This document shows positions 1 to 12,600 of a stretch of DNA of 64,000 bases, in pieces. The stretch comes from Branchiostoma belcheri (taxonomy: Eukaryota > Chordata > Leptocardii > Amphioxiformes > Branchiostomatidae): positions 375,327 through 439,326 of the forward strand of contig NW_017802514.1 of NCBI RefSeq assembly GCF_001625305.1. The letters are read 5' to 3'. Positions within the stretch are counted from its first letter, which is position 1; each line of letters starts with the position of its first letter. A program made the translations under genes and the position numbers. Below the pieces are notes generated by a model. It had not been told where the DNA came from. It saw only the letters and a list, made by a program, of their open reading frames with translations, and did no database searches.

Positions 1-527
1 CGAAATACTTTTTTTCAGTGCTCTGCAATATTGCAGAAGAGTCAAAATTTTGTTCTGCAATTTGGAAAAACTTTCTGCAAAAACATACTAAAACATACTA
101 ATAAAAGACAAAAAAACAGTTACTCAAGTAGCTGTATATAATACCTAAAACGTTCAGACTATTACGTTTCTCATCAGTGACACTAAGAGACTGAAGGAGA
201 ACTGCAGGTTTATAAGCAAAAACTATTGATTGATATGCAAATTAGCGAAGACAAATTTTTGGAAGTCCAAAGGGAAACAAAAGATAGACAAGTCAAGACA
301 AGGATGATGCAAATTAGTGAAGAAGCTCCTGTTGTTTCAAAACAGGAGCTCAAGTGTTGTCTGTCCTTGATAGGACCTGAGACTGAGAGTGCTAGTTTGC
401 TAAATTGAAAACTATTGAATCTGGAGTCTATTTTTCCTTCTGCAAAATTGCAGATTGTATAAATTTTTCTTCTGCAATCTTGAAAATCTATCTGCAGATT
501 GCAGACTGCAGACAGGTATTTCGAACA
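1..527. repeat. Repeat element with TCTGCA-rich subterminal sequence, cut by the window edge
   Basis: The left end begins CGAAATAC, and the right end reads GCAGACAGGTATTTCGAAC, which is the inverted form of GTTCGAAATACC. TTCTGCAA-like words recur just inside both ends (about 20-80 and 440-515). The flanks are complementary enough to be inverted repeats. No recognisable protein lies inside. A similar terminus occurs at 33427. Confidence 0.5.
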
Positions 528-3500
528 CTGATTGATAAGGCAAAATCAATTTAATTTGTTGGTTCTTGGGACTATAAACAATAATGCCAAAACAGCTAAA
601 CTATTGAAGGATCAGCATGGATACAGAGTTACAGGAAAAAGTCTATTAGAAGTTGAAGTAGTTCTCTGTTTTCCTAAAAAATGTCTTTAAAATGTCTGAG
701 AACCAAGCAAATTATTGGATTATTAGCCTAAAATATTTTGAAATATTTCCTTTCTGTTTGAGAAGAGCAGTGTAACTGTGTTTCTTTTGTTCAGGATTAG
801 TGTAGTTCCATGCCCTGGCAGGTGCTGGTCCACACCCAGTCACACTCTGGCCTTCACCACAAACAAGCTACAGCCAATTACCAGCCACACCTGGGTGAGG
901 GGGCGGTCTGAAAAATAAGCAACTTGCACAAGCGAACTTCAGGCTGTTCAGAAACCTTCCCTTTCACTGTACAGCCAGCCATACAAACGTCTTTACCTTG
1001 GATGAAAGAAGTGTCTTGCATTTCATCATTAGGATGCAGATTGATTCACCTTATCCACAGGTGAAGAGGAATGTACCATCTTCTGTGCAGTAGGTACTGC
1101 TGTTGGCAGCAGCACCTGACAGTGACCTGTACCAGCACCTGGGACTGATCAAGGCAGCCCAGACCCAGGCTGGCGCCACCAGCGTGCCCTGTACCACCAG
1201 GGGTAAACAACCTCCAGTTTAGGAAACCTGCCTGATAGACCATGCTTTGGATCAGTCACCTACTGCCCATTGGCATTCCTACACAAAAACCAGAGGTGTG
1301 TAATTGAATAGAGGGTCAGGATAGCAGCTATCAACCACACAGTAAACAGCTGGACTCTGAGCTAAACATCTGCAGATAGGGGTGTAGAACCAATACTGTA
1401 AGTGGGGCAATGGGACTGCACTTCTCTGTCAGGAACCGTGTTTGTGATACACAGAAATGGTGCAGGCCACTAGGTGGGTAGGTAAATAAAACCGTGGAAA
1501 GCGGAAGAATGCGCGGAATGCCGTGCGGAAGGTGTTCGGGGATGTGAGGAATTTGGAAGAGGGCTGACAATGGTGCGATGTGTTTCCATGGCCTGTCAGT
1601 ACATTGTTCCTGTGTGGGTTTGATACGGCTCATACTGCTGTAGGTGTCACTGAGCTGTGTTGCATGCTATAAACAATTACCAAATATTACACTTCCTGTT
1701 CATAACAAATTAATACCGGGAAGCGTTTGATGTCAACAATATCTGACCTTACATGATGTGCTACAACACCAAAACATGAGGTGTATCTTATTTCCGATTT
1801 TAGTAGTGAATAGGTGCTGAAACACTCTTATCCTATAACTTTCACCAACCTTTCCTTTTGTTTATGGGACCTGTTACCCAGCGGAAAGCCGGATAAGGCA
1901 AGACAACCTTCTCTGCTGGTTCTTCTTCCTTTGCCTGCTAAATGCCGTTGAGTTTCAAGGAAGTCTTGAATGATATCAAATAAACAAGACACTAGGCAGC
2001 CTCAGTCTGTCTGTCTGTGCAAGACACCAGAGCCAAGCCATATGGAACACTGCCAGACTCAACAAACTTGCACTTGAATGAGAAATATGTGAGGTCCATT
2101 TTTTTTTTAAATATCAGAATAATCTCTTTCCTAGTGACCTTCCAATTCTGTACAAACTATATTATGGTAGGTTTAACATCTAAGGCATGGAGTTTTTGAA
2201 AAGAATCAGACTGATTGGTGTAAAAATTTGTTAAATTGTTTCATTACTTTGTAACTTATTAAAAAACTATAAATACATTTTCTATTTTCTAGTTTTAACA
2301 GGTGAATATTTTGTTTTAACTTTTAACCCCCTGTCAACATAAATAGACCAAGAAGAAAAGTATACAAGTAATTAATTCTTGTATAGTCAACATCATCATC
2401 TTTACAATATAAGTGGTATGTAGTAGTTCAACATTCCACTATCTTGTCTTTTACCAGACATCTTTGTCCATTGAACATGCCTAGCTATGCCTTTAATAAT
2501 TCATGCACAATAGGGAATAAACAATCTGCTGCATACCTGAATGTGTTCGAATTAAGCCAGAAAGACTTGCTTGACTGACAACCAAAATACTATCATCCTA
2601 CATGGCATTCTCCCTACAGATTATCCTTGTCAAAATAGATTAGTACTTCATCTATAATGCATTGGTTTAAAAGAATGGTTTAGCAAGATTGCGCATGTTT
2701 GGCTATTTTTCTCTGATTTGCTTGAACTATCCTTTCCATTTTGAGAGCTTCGGAAGCTCCATAAATTAATGCAAAGTCAAGCTAAGCTGATTCTACCTCA
2801 TGCGTTACATTGCTAGCACTTAAATCACAATTTGCTTTAATATTTTTGCAATCAGAGAAAGTATTCTTCTCTAAACCTGGAGTGTGTATGCACACACACC
2901 TGGCTGGAGTCCAGAGTGAATATTATCTAAGAAATGCAAGGCTGACTTTATAAAATAAAATGTTTGTTTCACTTTCTACTACCACTGACTCACCACATCA
3001 ACTGTAATTAAGATGATCTTGATCAGAAACACAGCTAACTTTGTAGCTATGTTGTATTCTGCCTTGTGTTGATACAGACAGACACTCAAGAAAGACAGTT
3101 CAGACAACCTTCCGTTAACATCTCCACAGTTCACCAGTGTTTTCATGGGTTATCAAAATCCCATGACTGTTGTGAACACTTCACCTTTTTCTCTTTTGAC
3201 ATTTCAGGAATGGCTCAGTACCAGTACCAGGCCACCCTTCCCAGACATCACTTCTCGGATCAGGGTAGAGACATGTGTGAGCTGGAATGCCTGGCTATAA
3301 TCCAGCACTCCAGTTCAATACCAAGACTCCGATGGCAGGGAACCAAAGGGTCCACAGAACAAGGCTGGTTTAGATTTTTCCCAGAAGGAGCGATAAGGAA
3401 TAAGTTCGCTTTGACTTAATCTGGAACAACAACAGCACCACTTCTGGAGGGGTATCACCTGTAGATGGCAACTCAAGGGTCCTTCAGACAAATAAACTGA

Positions 3501-4733
3501 CAGGGAGGTCGCCTAATTTCAAACCTAGGGAAACCAGATCACCCCTATCCCTTCAACTCTGTCTGACTGGGGCTTTTTTCCTTCCTATGTTACAGGTATA
3601 ATGATGCCATACTGGTACACTGGACTGGTTCAGCACCAGTCTTAAGGTTTTGGTTTAGGTCCAAGAAACAAACTCTGTGATTCGGTAATGGACTGAACTG
3701 GTATTAGTGTCTCAGGTCACATTACCCTTTTTGCCCTAAAACCTTCCATACATTGCCAAATTGTAAGTCCGTAGCTGAACCTGAACATGAGTTTAGGTAT
3801 GCATCCCTAGATACAAGTGTTCCTTTATTGACGCTATTGTAATATCATGATACCATATCAGTTGCTCAATGCATTTCAGATATGCAACAGCTATGAGTCA
3901 GGAAGTGATTCAAGGGCAATTTACAAAAAAGCACAAGCAAAGGACATAACCACAAGCACAAAAATATTTTGTCCTGGAATATTTCTTACTTTTAAGTCAC
4001 TTCATTATCTGCTAAGGCTTTATACGTTGATCCAAAAAAGAAACACAAAAACACAAGAAGGACCCTATATTTAACCACACAAGTAGTCAAAATAAAAAAT
4101 AACGGTGGGAGGTTATCTCCAAATTGCTGTCTTCCCTCCCTCTAGAGCCTGGTTGCTTTTCCTGGTACAGTCTTTATCAGTTGTCAGTTGGGACCAAATT
4201 TTCAAACAGTTCAGTTGTGGTATTTTGTTTTACCCTCTCCACAAAGCCTGGATGAGAAGCAGTGAAGGTAAACATCAGACAGAGATAGGGAGTGACCAAG
4301 AAACCGCAAATCATCTCTTTTTTGGACTTCAAAGACTTCTGTGTCCTTCATCTGTAGCCTTCCTGACTTGTGTGTCTATTATCTACCTGCATACCGACCT
4401 GGAAGTTCCACATTTTTCTACAGGTAAACTATGTGCAACGAAGGGTTCCCTTTCAGTGACACACCCATCTCAGCCAAGCAGACGCGACGTGTGTGTCAGT
4501 TTTTGTCCGACATAGACTGTATTGTGTATATTTTGAGTTGGTTTCTCGAGGTGATTATGCATCTCTAGTTATATACACAATCACAGACAGAAACTGCAAA
4601 GTCCAGTCCAGCTGGTTCTTCTCAACTTGTGTGGTGATTTTAACAATTAGGGCACAGATCAACTTCGGTTCAGATTTCTCTTCACATGACCAGACACACG
4701 CTCCAGACCTGTCAGAAATCTAAGTCATGCAGG

Positions 4734-4779
4734 TTGCTGACCACTATATGATTGCTGACCACTATATGATTGCTGACCA
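4734..4779. repeat. 18-bp tandem repeat, 2.5 copies
   Basis: The unit TTGCTGACCACTATATGA occurs exactly at 4734-4751 and 4752-4769, followed by a partial third copy to 4779. Small minisatellite within the presumed myosin intron. Confidence 0.85.
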
Positions 4780-6639
4780 ATAATAAATTACTCATCTATG
4801 AGTAAGTCAGCCTTCAAAAGTCTGATGACCAAACATGCTGAGTTTACCATTAGCAAGACGTGTGGATTTTGATATAAAATTTTCATCACTGAACAACAGT
4901 GTCTTTCACTTGTCATATCAAAATGACTTTTAAGAGATGTCGCTATGAAATTTCCCAGTGATGACAGCATTTCCAAGTGCTCATGTAAAAACAGAGCTCA
5001 TAAGCCTAGTGTCAACCCAGCTTGGGACCAGCAAAGTCCTGTTTATTTCACTCAAGCCAAATATTTAACATTCAGATAAGAACAGTGGAGAATAAACAGC
5101 AGAATATTTGGGGACAACAGCTTGTATGTTTTGACATTTTCCTCTGAATAAAGCTAGCTGGGAAAGTCGAGATCAAAGCTAGCTGGACTTCTCCTATCCT
5201 GTCATGTGTCAGGAGGTGTCAACAAGTCCTGTGGATGTCAACAAACCAAGAGCTAGTGTATCTTTCTTGTCAGCAGTTCCTTTTGCAGGTCCAGGAGATG
5301 TCCTGACCCTACACTCCAGCCTTCCTCTCGCTGACCCTTCCCAAGGTTTATGTTACACGTGGTTCCATCTCCCACAACGGTCACTGTCAACTTCACTACC
5401 CTTCCGCGTCACTCACACGGCTCCTAAGGAGTCTAAAATGGCATTAAAGGCAGATCTAGCGGATTTGGCAGGCCACCCTAGGTCAGTGAAGATCCTCTGG
5501 AGATGCAGGAAGATACCAGACATAAGTCTCTCAAGCTGTGTGACCACCAGCAGTTTGTATACCTGGTATGTCCTGCAGCTTCCTGCATCCTGGATATCCT
5601 TCACTCTCGTGTTCCTTTTCCATATTCATATGTCAGTATAAGGATCAGGAGAAAACACAACAAAGAATATATGGTCCCTATCTCCTTGGCCCTTACCCAA
5701 GAACTTGTTCTGTAGCTGTAGATCTAGACTAGACCTTGTTGTGTATCACCACTGTTGTATATTTTTAGGTGCATGCAAAATAATGGGCTATAACTTATAA
5801 GATGACACATTTTGTGTTTGGGTCAGTGAATTCATGTGGACAGATGCATAGAGCACTCTACGATGTGACAGATGTCCCAGGAGAAATAAAACAAAAATAC
5901 ATTTGCATCTGCTCATTTTCAGTCAATATGCGTTCTAAAAAAAAGCATTGCTGACAAAAACTGAAAAATGAACTCTGAACCGGTGTGTGAAGTTAGTTAC
6001 AAAATGTTTCTAACAATGTGAGATTTCCGTAGTTAGCTCAAAATTGTAGGCAGCTCTTTTCATGGAGCTTACAGTTCACCCCAAGGCTTTTATCTATTGT
6101 GTCTAGACTGAAAAGGGAGGGGTGACCACACCCATTTAGGGTACCAACCTAATCACCCCACACTTCACTACAATAACACTTGCCATACATAAACTGGTAC
6201 ATGGCCTTGCCCACTTTTTCATAACTCAGGGTATCATCTATCAAATTGTCTCTAGAAGGACACATCCCTTTTAGCCATCAAGGAATGTTCCAGTTAAAAG
6301 ATATAAATATATCACGCAACCCCAAATATATACACCTCATCCGGTCCAAAATCTGCTTATAGTAACAAACCTAACCATGGTTGAGTCCCTTCCAACATAA
6401 ATTTTATGCAATAATTAGGAAAGAAAATAACACCCTTTTATTAATATCACTGTGTACCAACTGTGCACTCATGCATATATGAAATCATAATAACTCTTGG
6501 GTAACACACACACAATAGTTTCGTCACAAATGTGCCATTGATGCAGCACTAAATTGAAGTACCCTTTCTAGCCAAAATGTTCTTCACCTAAATAAAAGTG
6601 GCTTCTGCCCCCCCCCCAAAAAAAAACTGATTTACTCAC

Positions 6640-6667
6640 GTGCAAAGGATGGACTGGTCTTCCCGAT
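6640..6667 (-). CDS. MYH9/10/14: Myosin heavy chain, 28-nt third coding exon
   Basis: This micro-exon is too short for ORF callers. Acceptor tgtgtttcag|AT, donor TTGCAC|gtgagt. With the split codon G|AT it reads DREDQSILC and leaves AC for the next exon, exactly the residues preceding GESGAGKTENTKK in non-muscle myosin II. It lies 7,958 bp downstream of the previous exon. Phase 1 to 2 fits perfectly. Confidence 0.93.
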
Positions 6668-9600
6668 CTGAAACACATAATAAAAAGAGAGTCAGATCCC
6701 TGTCAAAGAAAATCATACAACCTGACAACAAACATTGTAACATAAAAAAGAACAGTCCACCAATTACTTAAATTCAAATTACAGGCATACATAAATATGT
6801 CTTCTGTTCAAAGAAGACAGCTCATTATTAATATTGGAACATCAGTACAACTGGTCTTTTATAGATAATCAATAATTGCAAATTTGCAGTAGACAAAAAC
6901 TGCATGAAGATCAATTTTGAAAAACATTGGCCAGTGTCTATGCATGATATGGGTCATAGCGACCTATGTAACATGTTACAAATTTGTCACATATACCTTT
7001 ATGAACAGGAGACAAGTCAACCTCATTTCTTCCATTTTTTGGACTATCTTATAACCCTTTGATTTCTGATATGAGTAATCACACAACTGTTCTTGTTTTG
7101 TGTTATAAAGTATACAGTACAGGCAACCAACTGAGGGACAAGTAACCCCCTTCTGCTTTATTCCCTGCCAGAACCAGGAGCACAGTTGGACGCTGATCTA
7201 ATTTCTAGTTCATGATACTGTTCCAACACGGCCTGGGTTCGAAATAAAGGGTCAACAACCTATCAGAGCGAGAGGTCAGCATCAAAGGAGCTGGTCAGAC
7301 ATCATAAATCTGAACATTTAACAGGGTACATTAGGTGCCCTCTGGATACACACCACACTTTCAAATTATCGTTAGCATGTAATGGTTTTTCTCTTCAGGA
7401 ATAAAATGGTGTGAGTGTGCTTTAGTGGATGTCTTTTGTTCTGCTTGGGTACACAATGCTAATAAGCTGTGTATTTTAAGTTGTACACATTCGACTTATT
7501 CCTGAGAGTGAGATACTTGCTTCTAGGCTTTGGACTAGTTAGCTGTTTTAATAGAGAGGCATGTTATCCACACACACAGCTACAGACAGTGTAATAACAC
7601 ATGTGACATTCTCAGAGATAAATCCAAACATTACACCAATGGTGATTGGCTTGAACCAGCAGTTGACCTTTCACCCTCCCCTTCTAGAAAAGCATTCTTC
7701 AACATACCCTTGAATTGTTGAAATATGCAAGCAAGGTCACTGTGATATTAGGTCTTAAGGCTGCAACCAGGTGAAAACTTAAGAAAAGTAGTGTTTTTTC
7801 AAAATCCATCACGTATTACCTGTTGGTCTAATTACAAAATCTACATCCTTCTCCTCTTTACTTTGGTTGTTTATGAAAATAGAGTTTTCTGTTCAGACAA
7901 ATGGTGATTAAACAAGGACCAGTTTGGGAAGCTGCATTTGTTGTTTCTCGCCACTGCGTTATTTACCGAAAACCTGGGCTGGAATGTCAAACAAACGGAG
8001 CGGCCAGCACATGTGGTCATCCCGCTATCTTCCGTGCATAGTTTTCCGAGAAGCCTCGGCCCCTTGGTTACAAGAATGATCCCTTTTCTTTATCTCATTT
8101 TGTGCAAGGACAGGATGTTTTCTGAGAGGGGATCACTTACAGATTCAAAACAAACCAAAACCAAGCTGTATCATGTTAAGTCAGAAAGACGTAAGAAGGA
8201 AAATCTATTAATTGTATAATTAATTTCCAAAAATATCGGAACCCATTTGGTCTCTAAGGAGGGATAAACGTTAACTTGATAGTATTTTCCCTACTTTCCT
8301 GTTTTGGAACAGGATCTTAGCAACAACAAAACAAACTACCAGGATAAAAATGCTCGACAAGTAATGTTCTAATTTACTTGTTTACTGCTTCTTTGTCCTT
8401 CATCATGCCTTCGATTCATAATTGACATAATCGGGTCAAAACATGGCCACTTTCCATGTGAAAGTTGTTTCCAACAAATCCAAGTTGCAAATAACAAGCG
8501 ACACGGCCATTATTTAGAGTTAGGGGAAAGAAAAACACCGGGCAGACACAGCCATTTTGTTTAGGCTATGTTCCATGGGGGATGTTGATTCGCCCTTGGC
8601 TTGCCCGTGACAGTGAAAGTAACCTGAAATCCCGTAACTCGGCCTGGCAGACAACAAGCTGGTTCACGTTTACCTACAGATTTACGACAGAGGCCTAGGG
8701 GGTGCATTTTCCCATTCTCAGGAATCCTACCCAATTTTTTTCCCTCCTAGACAGTGCTGGTGAAGACCCGGGGTGGTGTTCCCCATCCCCCAAGCAAATC
8801 TGATAAGCAACAAGTCGGACTGTAGTATCAATTATTCAGGAATGTCAATAAATCACTGGTTGTACCCCGAGACAGAAGAAGAGTTGCGGAATGCTGCATA
8901 CTTGCCAATGGCGGAAAGGCATCATGTATCTACCATTCATTACAGTTACCGTACATGAATAAGGAAATCACACACGTGGATGAACAGCAGAAATTTTTCC
9001 TGCAGGTGATGACATGTTTTGCGTCATGCAAACATTACGAACATTTGTAACGAGAACATTACGGGACTTTAATTTACTGTCATCTTTCTGGCTAGGATCA
9101 GGTCAAATCATTGGTCATGTGATAAGAGTTTAAAACTGGGACATGATCCAGACCCTTAACACTTAGATTTATTATGTGGCATGAATATATAAAGGACTAA
9201 TAATAGGAGAATGTGATGAATTGAGGGGAAAAAGATAGGCGAATCTTTTAAAGCATCTGTTGGTATAGATACCTTTGGCACAGTTCCATTCAAGGATTAT
9301 ATAAACTAGAGCCAGATGCTTTGTCTTGCTAGTTCCACTGATTCAAGCTTGCTTCAGCAAAAGAAGTCAATCTAATACGAACCACTTAATGTCACGTTAT
9401 CTTGATAAAATGGCCTTTCGGAGTCTTCCCATGCTTTCTCGCCAGGAAACAAATGTGATCTTATATTAGTTAAGACAATGCTGCAGCAGATATTCTACCC
9501 GTAGGTCAAGGTTCAAATACAACCCTTCATATTGGTATGACACATTCTGGCAACATCTAATGTAGTGCAGAGGTCAACCATCCTACCTCTATTACAGACA

Positions 9601-12600
9601 GGACTTTTATGGGTGTAAATATATATATACAAATTCAATCAAATGTGTGTAAATTTAACTACAAGGGGAAAATTTATGAATATGAATAAACTGCAGACGT
9701 GCTGGAAATGGGCAATGATAAAATCCAGACAACATTTTGTGACTAGAATTCATTAATATTCATGGTCATACAGTAACCTAATTCATGGACCATGTACATA
9801 CTAAAATTTCTGGTGTTCTTCATTTCTAGTTCTGCAAACATATGGAACATTTGTTTTCATGAACCCCTTTGGTTACAGGTGGACTGTGCAAGATTTTGCA
9901 TGCAAGATCCTTATCTCTCCACCTTAGCATGTTGAATGTATGCAAACCAAATAACTGAGAACCAAACTAAAGCTTTGAACACTATGTTGTGGTACCATAT
10001 AATAAAGGGTGTCCTAGAAACAGGCCAAGAGAGGAACAATTTGTAATGATACCATTATTATCATTTATAAATGGTGCCTCACGCCCCCCAACTTATGTAA
10101 ACAATAACACGTCAAACAGATTCATTGGTAGCTATGCTAGACCATATACCGAGCAAATAATACATTTTCTTGACCAAACAACTGCTTTGTTAGCTTTTAT
10201 ACCACACCTTTCAGGTAGATTTGGATTATTGAAAGACCTTAAAACCTGGGCTCCAATCAAAAATACTTAGTATCCAGGTCTTGCATGGTTGTCATTCTTC
10301 AATAGCATTGACAGCACCGTAATTATGGACTGCAAGGCACACACCCTGACCTGCAGTAACCTTTCCAAAGCTAAGAAATAAACACCTGCAATTATCGTAA
10401 GTCTCACTCATCACCAACAAACCAACTTCACAGTAAACACGTCATTTTGGTCAAGGCCATTCATTCACTGCATCGATACCTTTCCTTTACATATGGAAAA
10501 CCCATAACAGGTCTCAAGCACTTGTCTGACAGATTTTAAGTGATCCATCATGGCAAATCTCCTGTCTTTTGTTCCAGGTACCTGATGCATACACTGGGAG
10601 CTGCCCTGAAACAACTGCTAACAAAAAAGATGTCTGATTTAACTCCGCAGATACTAGGAAATCCTTTTCTGGTGCAAACTGCACCCAACGTTGGAGAACA
10701 GAGACTGCTCTATAACTGTAACCCAACAAGAAACAACTAGGCTCCCTGTCTCTGTTTCAAAGCACCTGCATTCCAGACCAAGCGCAAACAAAGCTGGCAT
10801 GTAAAGTGAGCTCTGATTGGCTGCCGGTGATGTAAGTGCATACCTTTATGCTATGTACAGGGGAGAGAGCCCTTGGCCCACTGGGCGAGACTCCCCCACC
10901 TTTGAAGGGGGGAACTCCCATTGGCTGGCAGAACAATGGCATTCATTCCTGACTAATCCGAACCTACTTTTCAACTCTGTGGTGGCGGGCAACCTTGCCT
11001 GGCTGTCTCAAGGACCTTTTCGCGTAAAACCGAGAAACGAATTAACAGATGGCTGGTCTCAATGAAAACTATGTAGATCTAGACACTTTGAAAAGAGAAG
11101 GAAACCAACATTTCTTTCTGTCCCATTTTTAAGTTCTAATTTCCAGCATTACCAATAATTTACGAACAACTTTTACAGCTCTTCCTATTTATTTGCACAT
11201 GCTGCTACCACCCTTTGCTCTGTAAAGCTTATAACATGACAGGTCACTCTTGGTGGTGGACCGATGGCAAATACGATTGTACGTCATGATCTGAACACAC
11301 ACACATGCACGCTGTGTGGCCAACACAGAAAATCTGCACACCAGACTTCTCTGAACCAATATTACTCATGTAAATCCAGACAGGAAATTCCTGCCAGAGT
11401 CACAGAGCTTCCTCTGTTGGTGCATTCCTGCAGTACCCAGTCTGTCGTTTCCTAACAGTGCAACACGCTTCCCCCTTTTTTGGACATGCACAAGCTCATT
11501 ACCATCTTAACAGTCCTGACATAAATAAATATCACCATGGCTTTGGTTATACAGTACTTCTTTGTTTATTCGTCACTTCCTTTACATTAAGGATATCGTA
11601 AAGCTGCTTCCTTTTCAAATCTGATATGTGTTTTGTTGACCTTTAGCCAGCAAAAATACTCTTATCCTTTAAAATGGAATGCAAAATTACAAAAATGAAA
11701 TCCTTGTCAGATTAAACAACAATAATTTTGGTTTCAATTTTGCAGATTTACAAAGAATCCATAATAAAGGATGCTCAGATGTACCATTGAAACCTGTGTT
11801 CCCATTTTGAATTTAGCGATAGACCTTTCACACTAGGAATGAAACATTCAACAGGCCAGACATTACTTTGTGTGGTCATTAATTTCTAGGCAGTTTAAAG
11901 GAGCATGACCAGCCAAGTTGTCAGGCTTTGATGAATCACCAGCAAGACATAGGGCCACCAGGTCAACCCTGGGGACCTTGACTAGGCTAAGAATAGACAC
12001 CAGTGAACTTATGCTTGTGCTCACAAGTCACATACAGACAACACTGGGACAACTGCACCACTAACCCAATGACGACATTAGCCATAATTCCTCTCATAAA
12101 TTTTGCATACGACGCAAAAGACACTATGTGCTAGCAATTCTGATGAAAATATTTTCATATTTGACATATTTTTTGCTGTTTCTTTGCTCACAAGTCCACC
12201 TGGTAGACTTCGTCAATGTTTAGAATTTCAACAACATTCTTGGCTTTAAATTAATGTGAATTCCAAGTGACCACTTCAATGGAATAACACAATGACTGTA
12301 TCTGTGAATGCAATGTTTCCTGAATGTAAGAGCTCTTAAGTCTTAGATCCCAATCAAGTTGCCCCTCCCATCTCGTGGCATTAATTTGACACATCCTAAT
12401 CCCAAGAAAGTCTAGTCCCAATCTTAATGGATCGGAAACCATTAACATTGGATCTGGTTTCTTCCAATAATCCAGTTTCTTCACAAAACCCATTTAGATC
12501 TCTTGCATGAGTCCTAGTTTGAAGTGGATATAGGTACAGTGCCCTTCCCAAATACTGTAGTATATTACCAAAGAGGGCAACTAGTAGTATATTACCAATG

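Larger units (their letters stand above)
1..6639 (-). other. Presumed myosin intron continuing beyond the left edge
   Basis: No exon was found. In particular I saw no minus-strand match to the P-loop exon (GESGAGKTENTKK) that must follow the 28-nt exon. Open frames here are short and not recognisable. The stretch holds a repeat element (1 to about 527), an 18-bp tandem repeat (4734-4779) and a poly-C/poly-A run (6608-6626). Confidence 0.6.
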
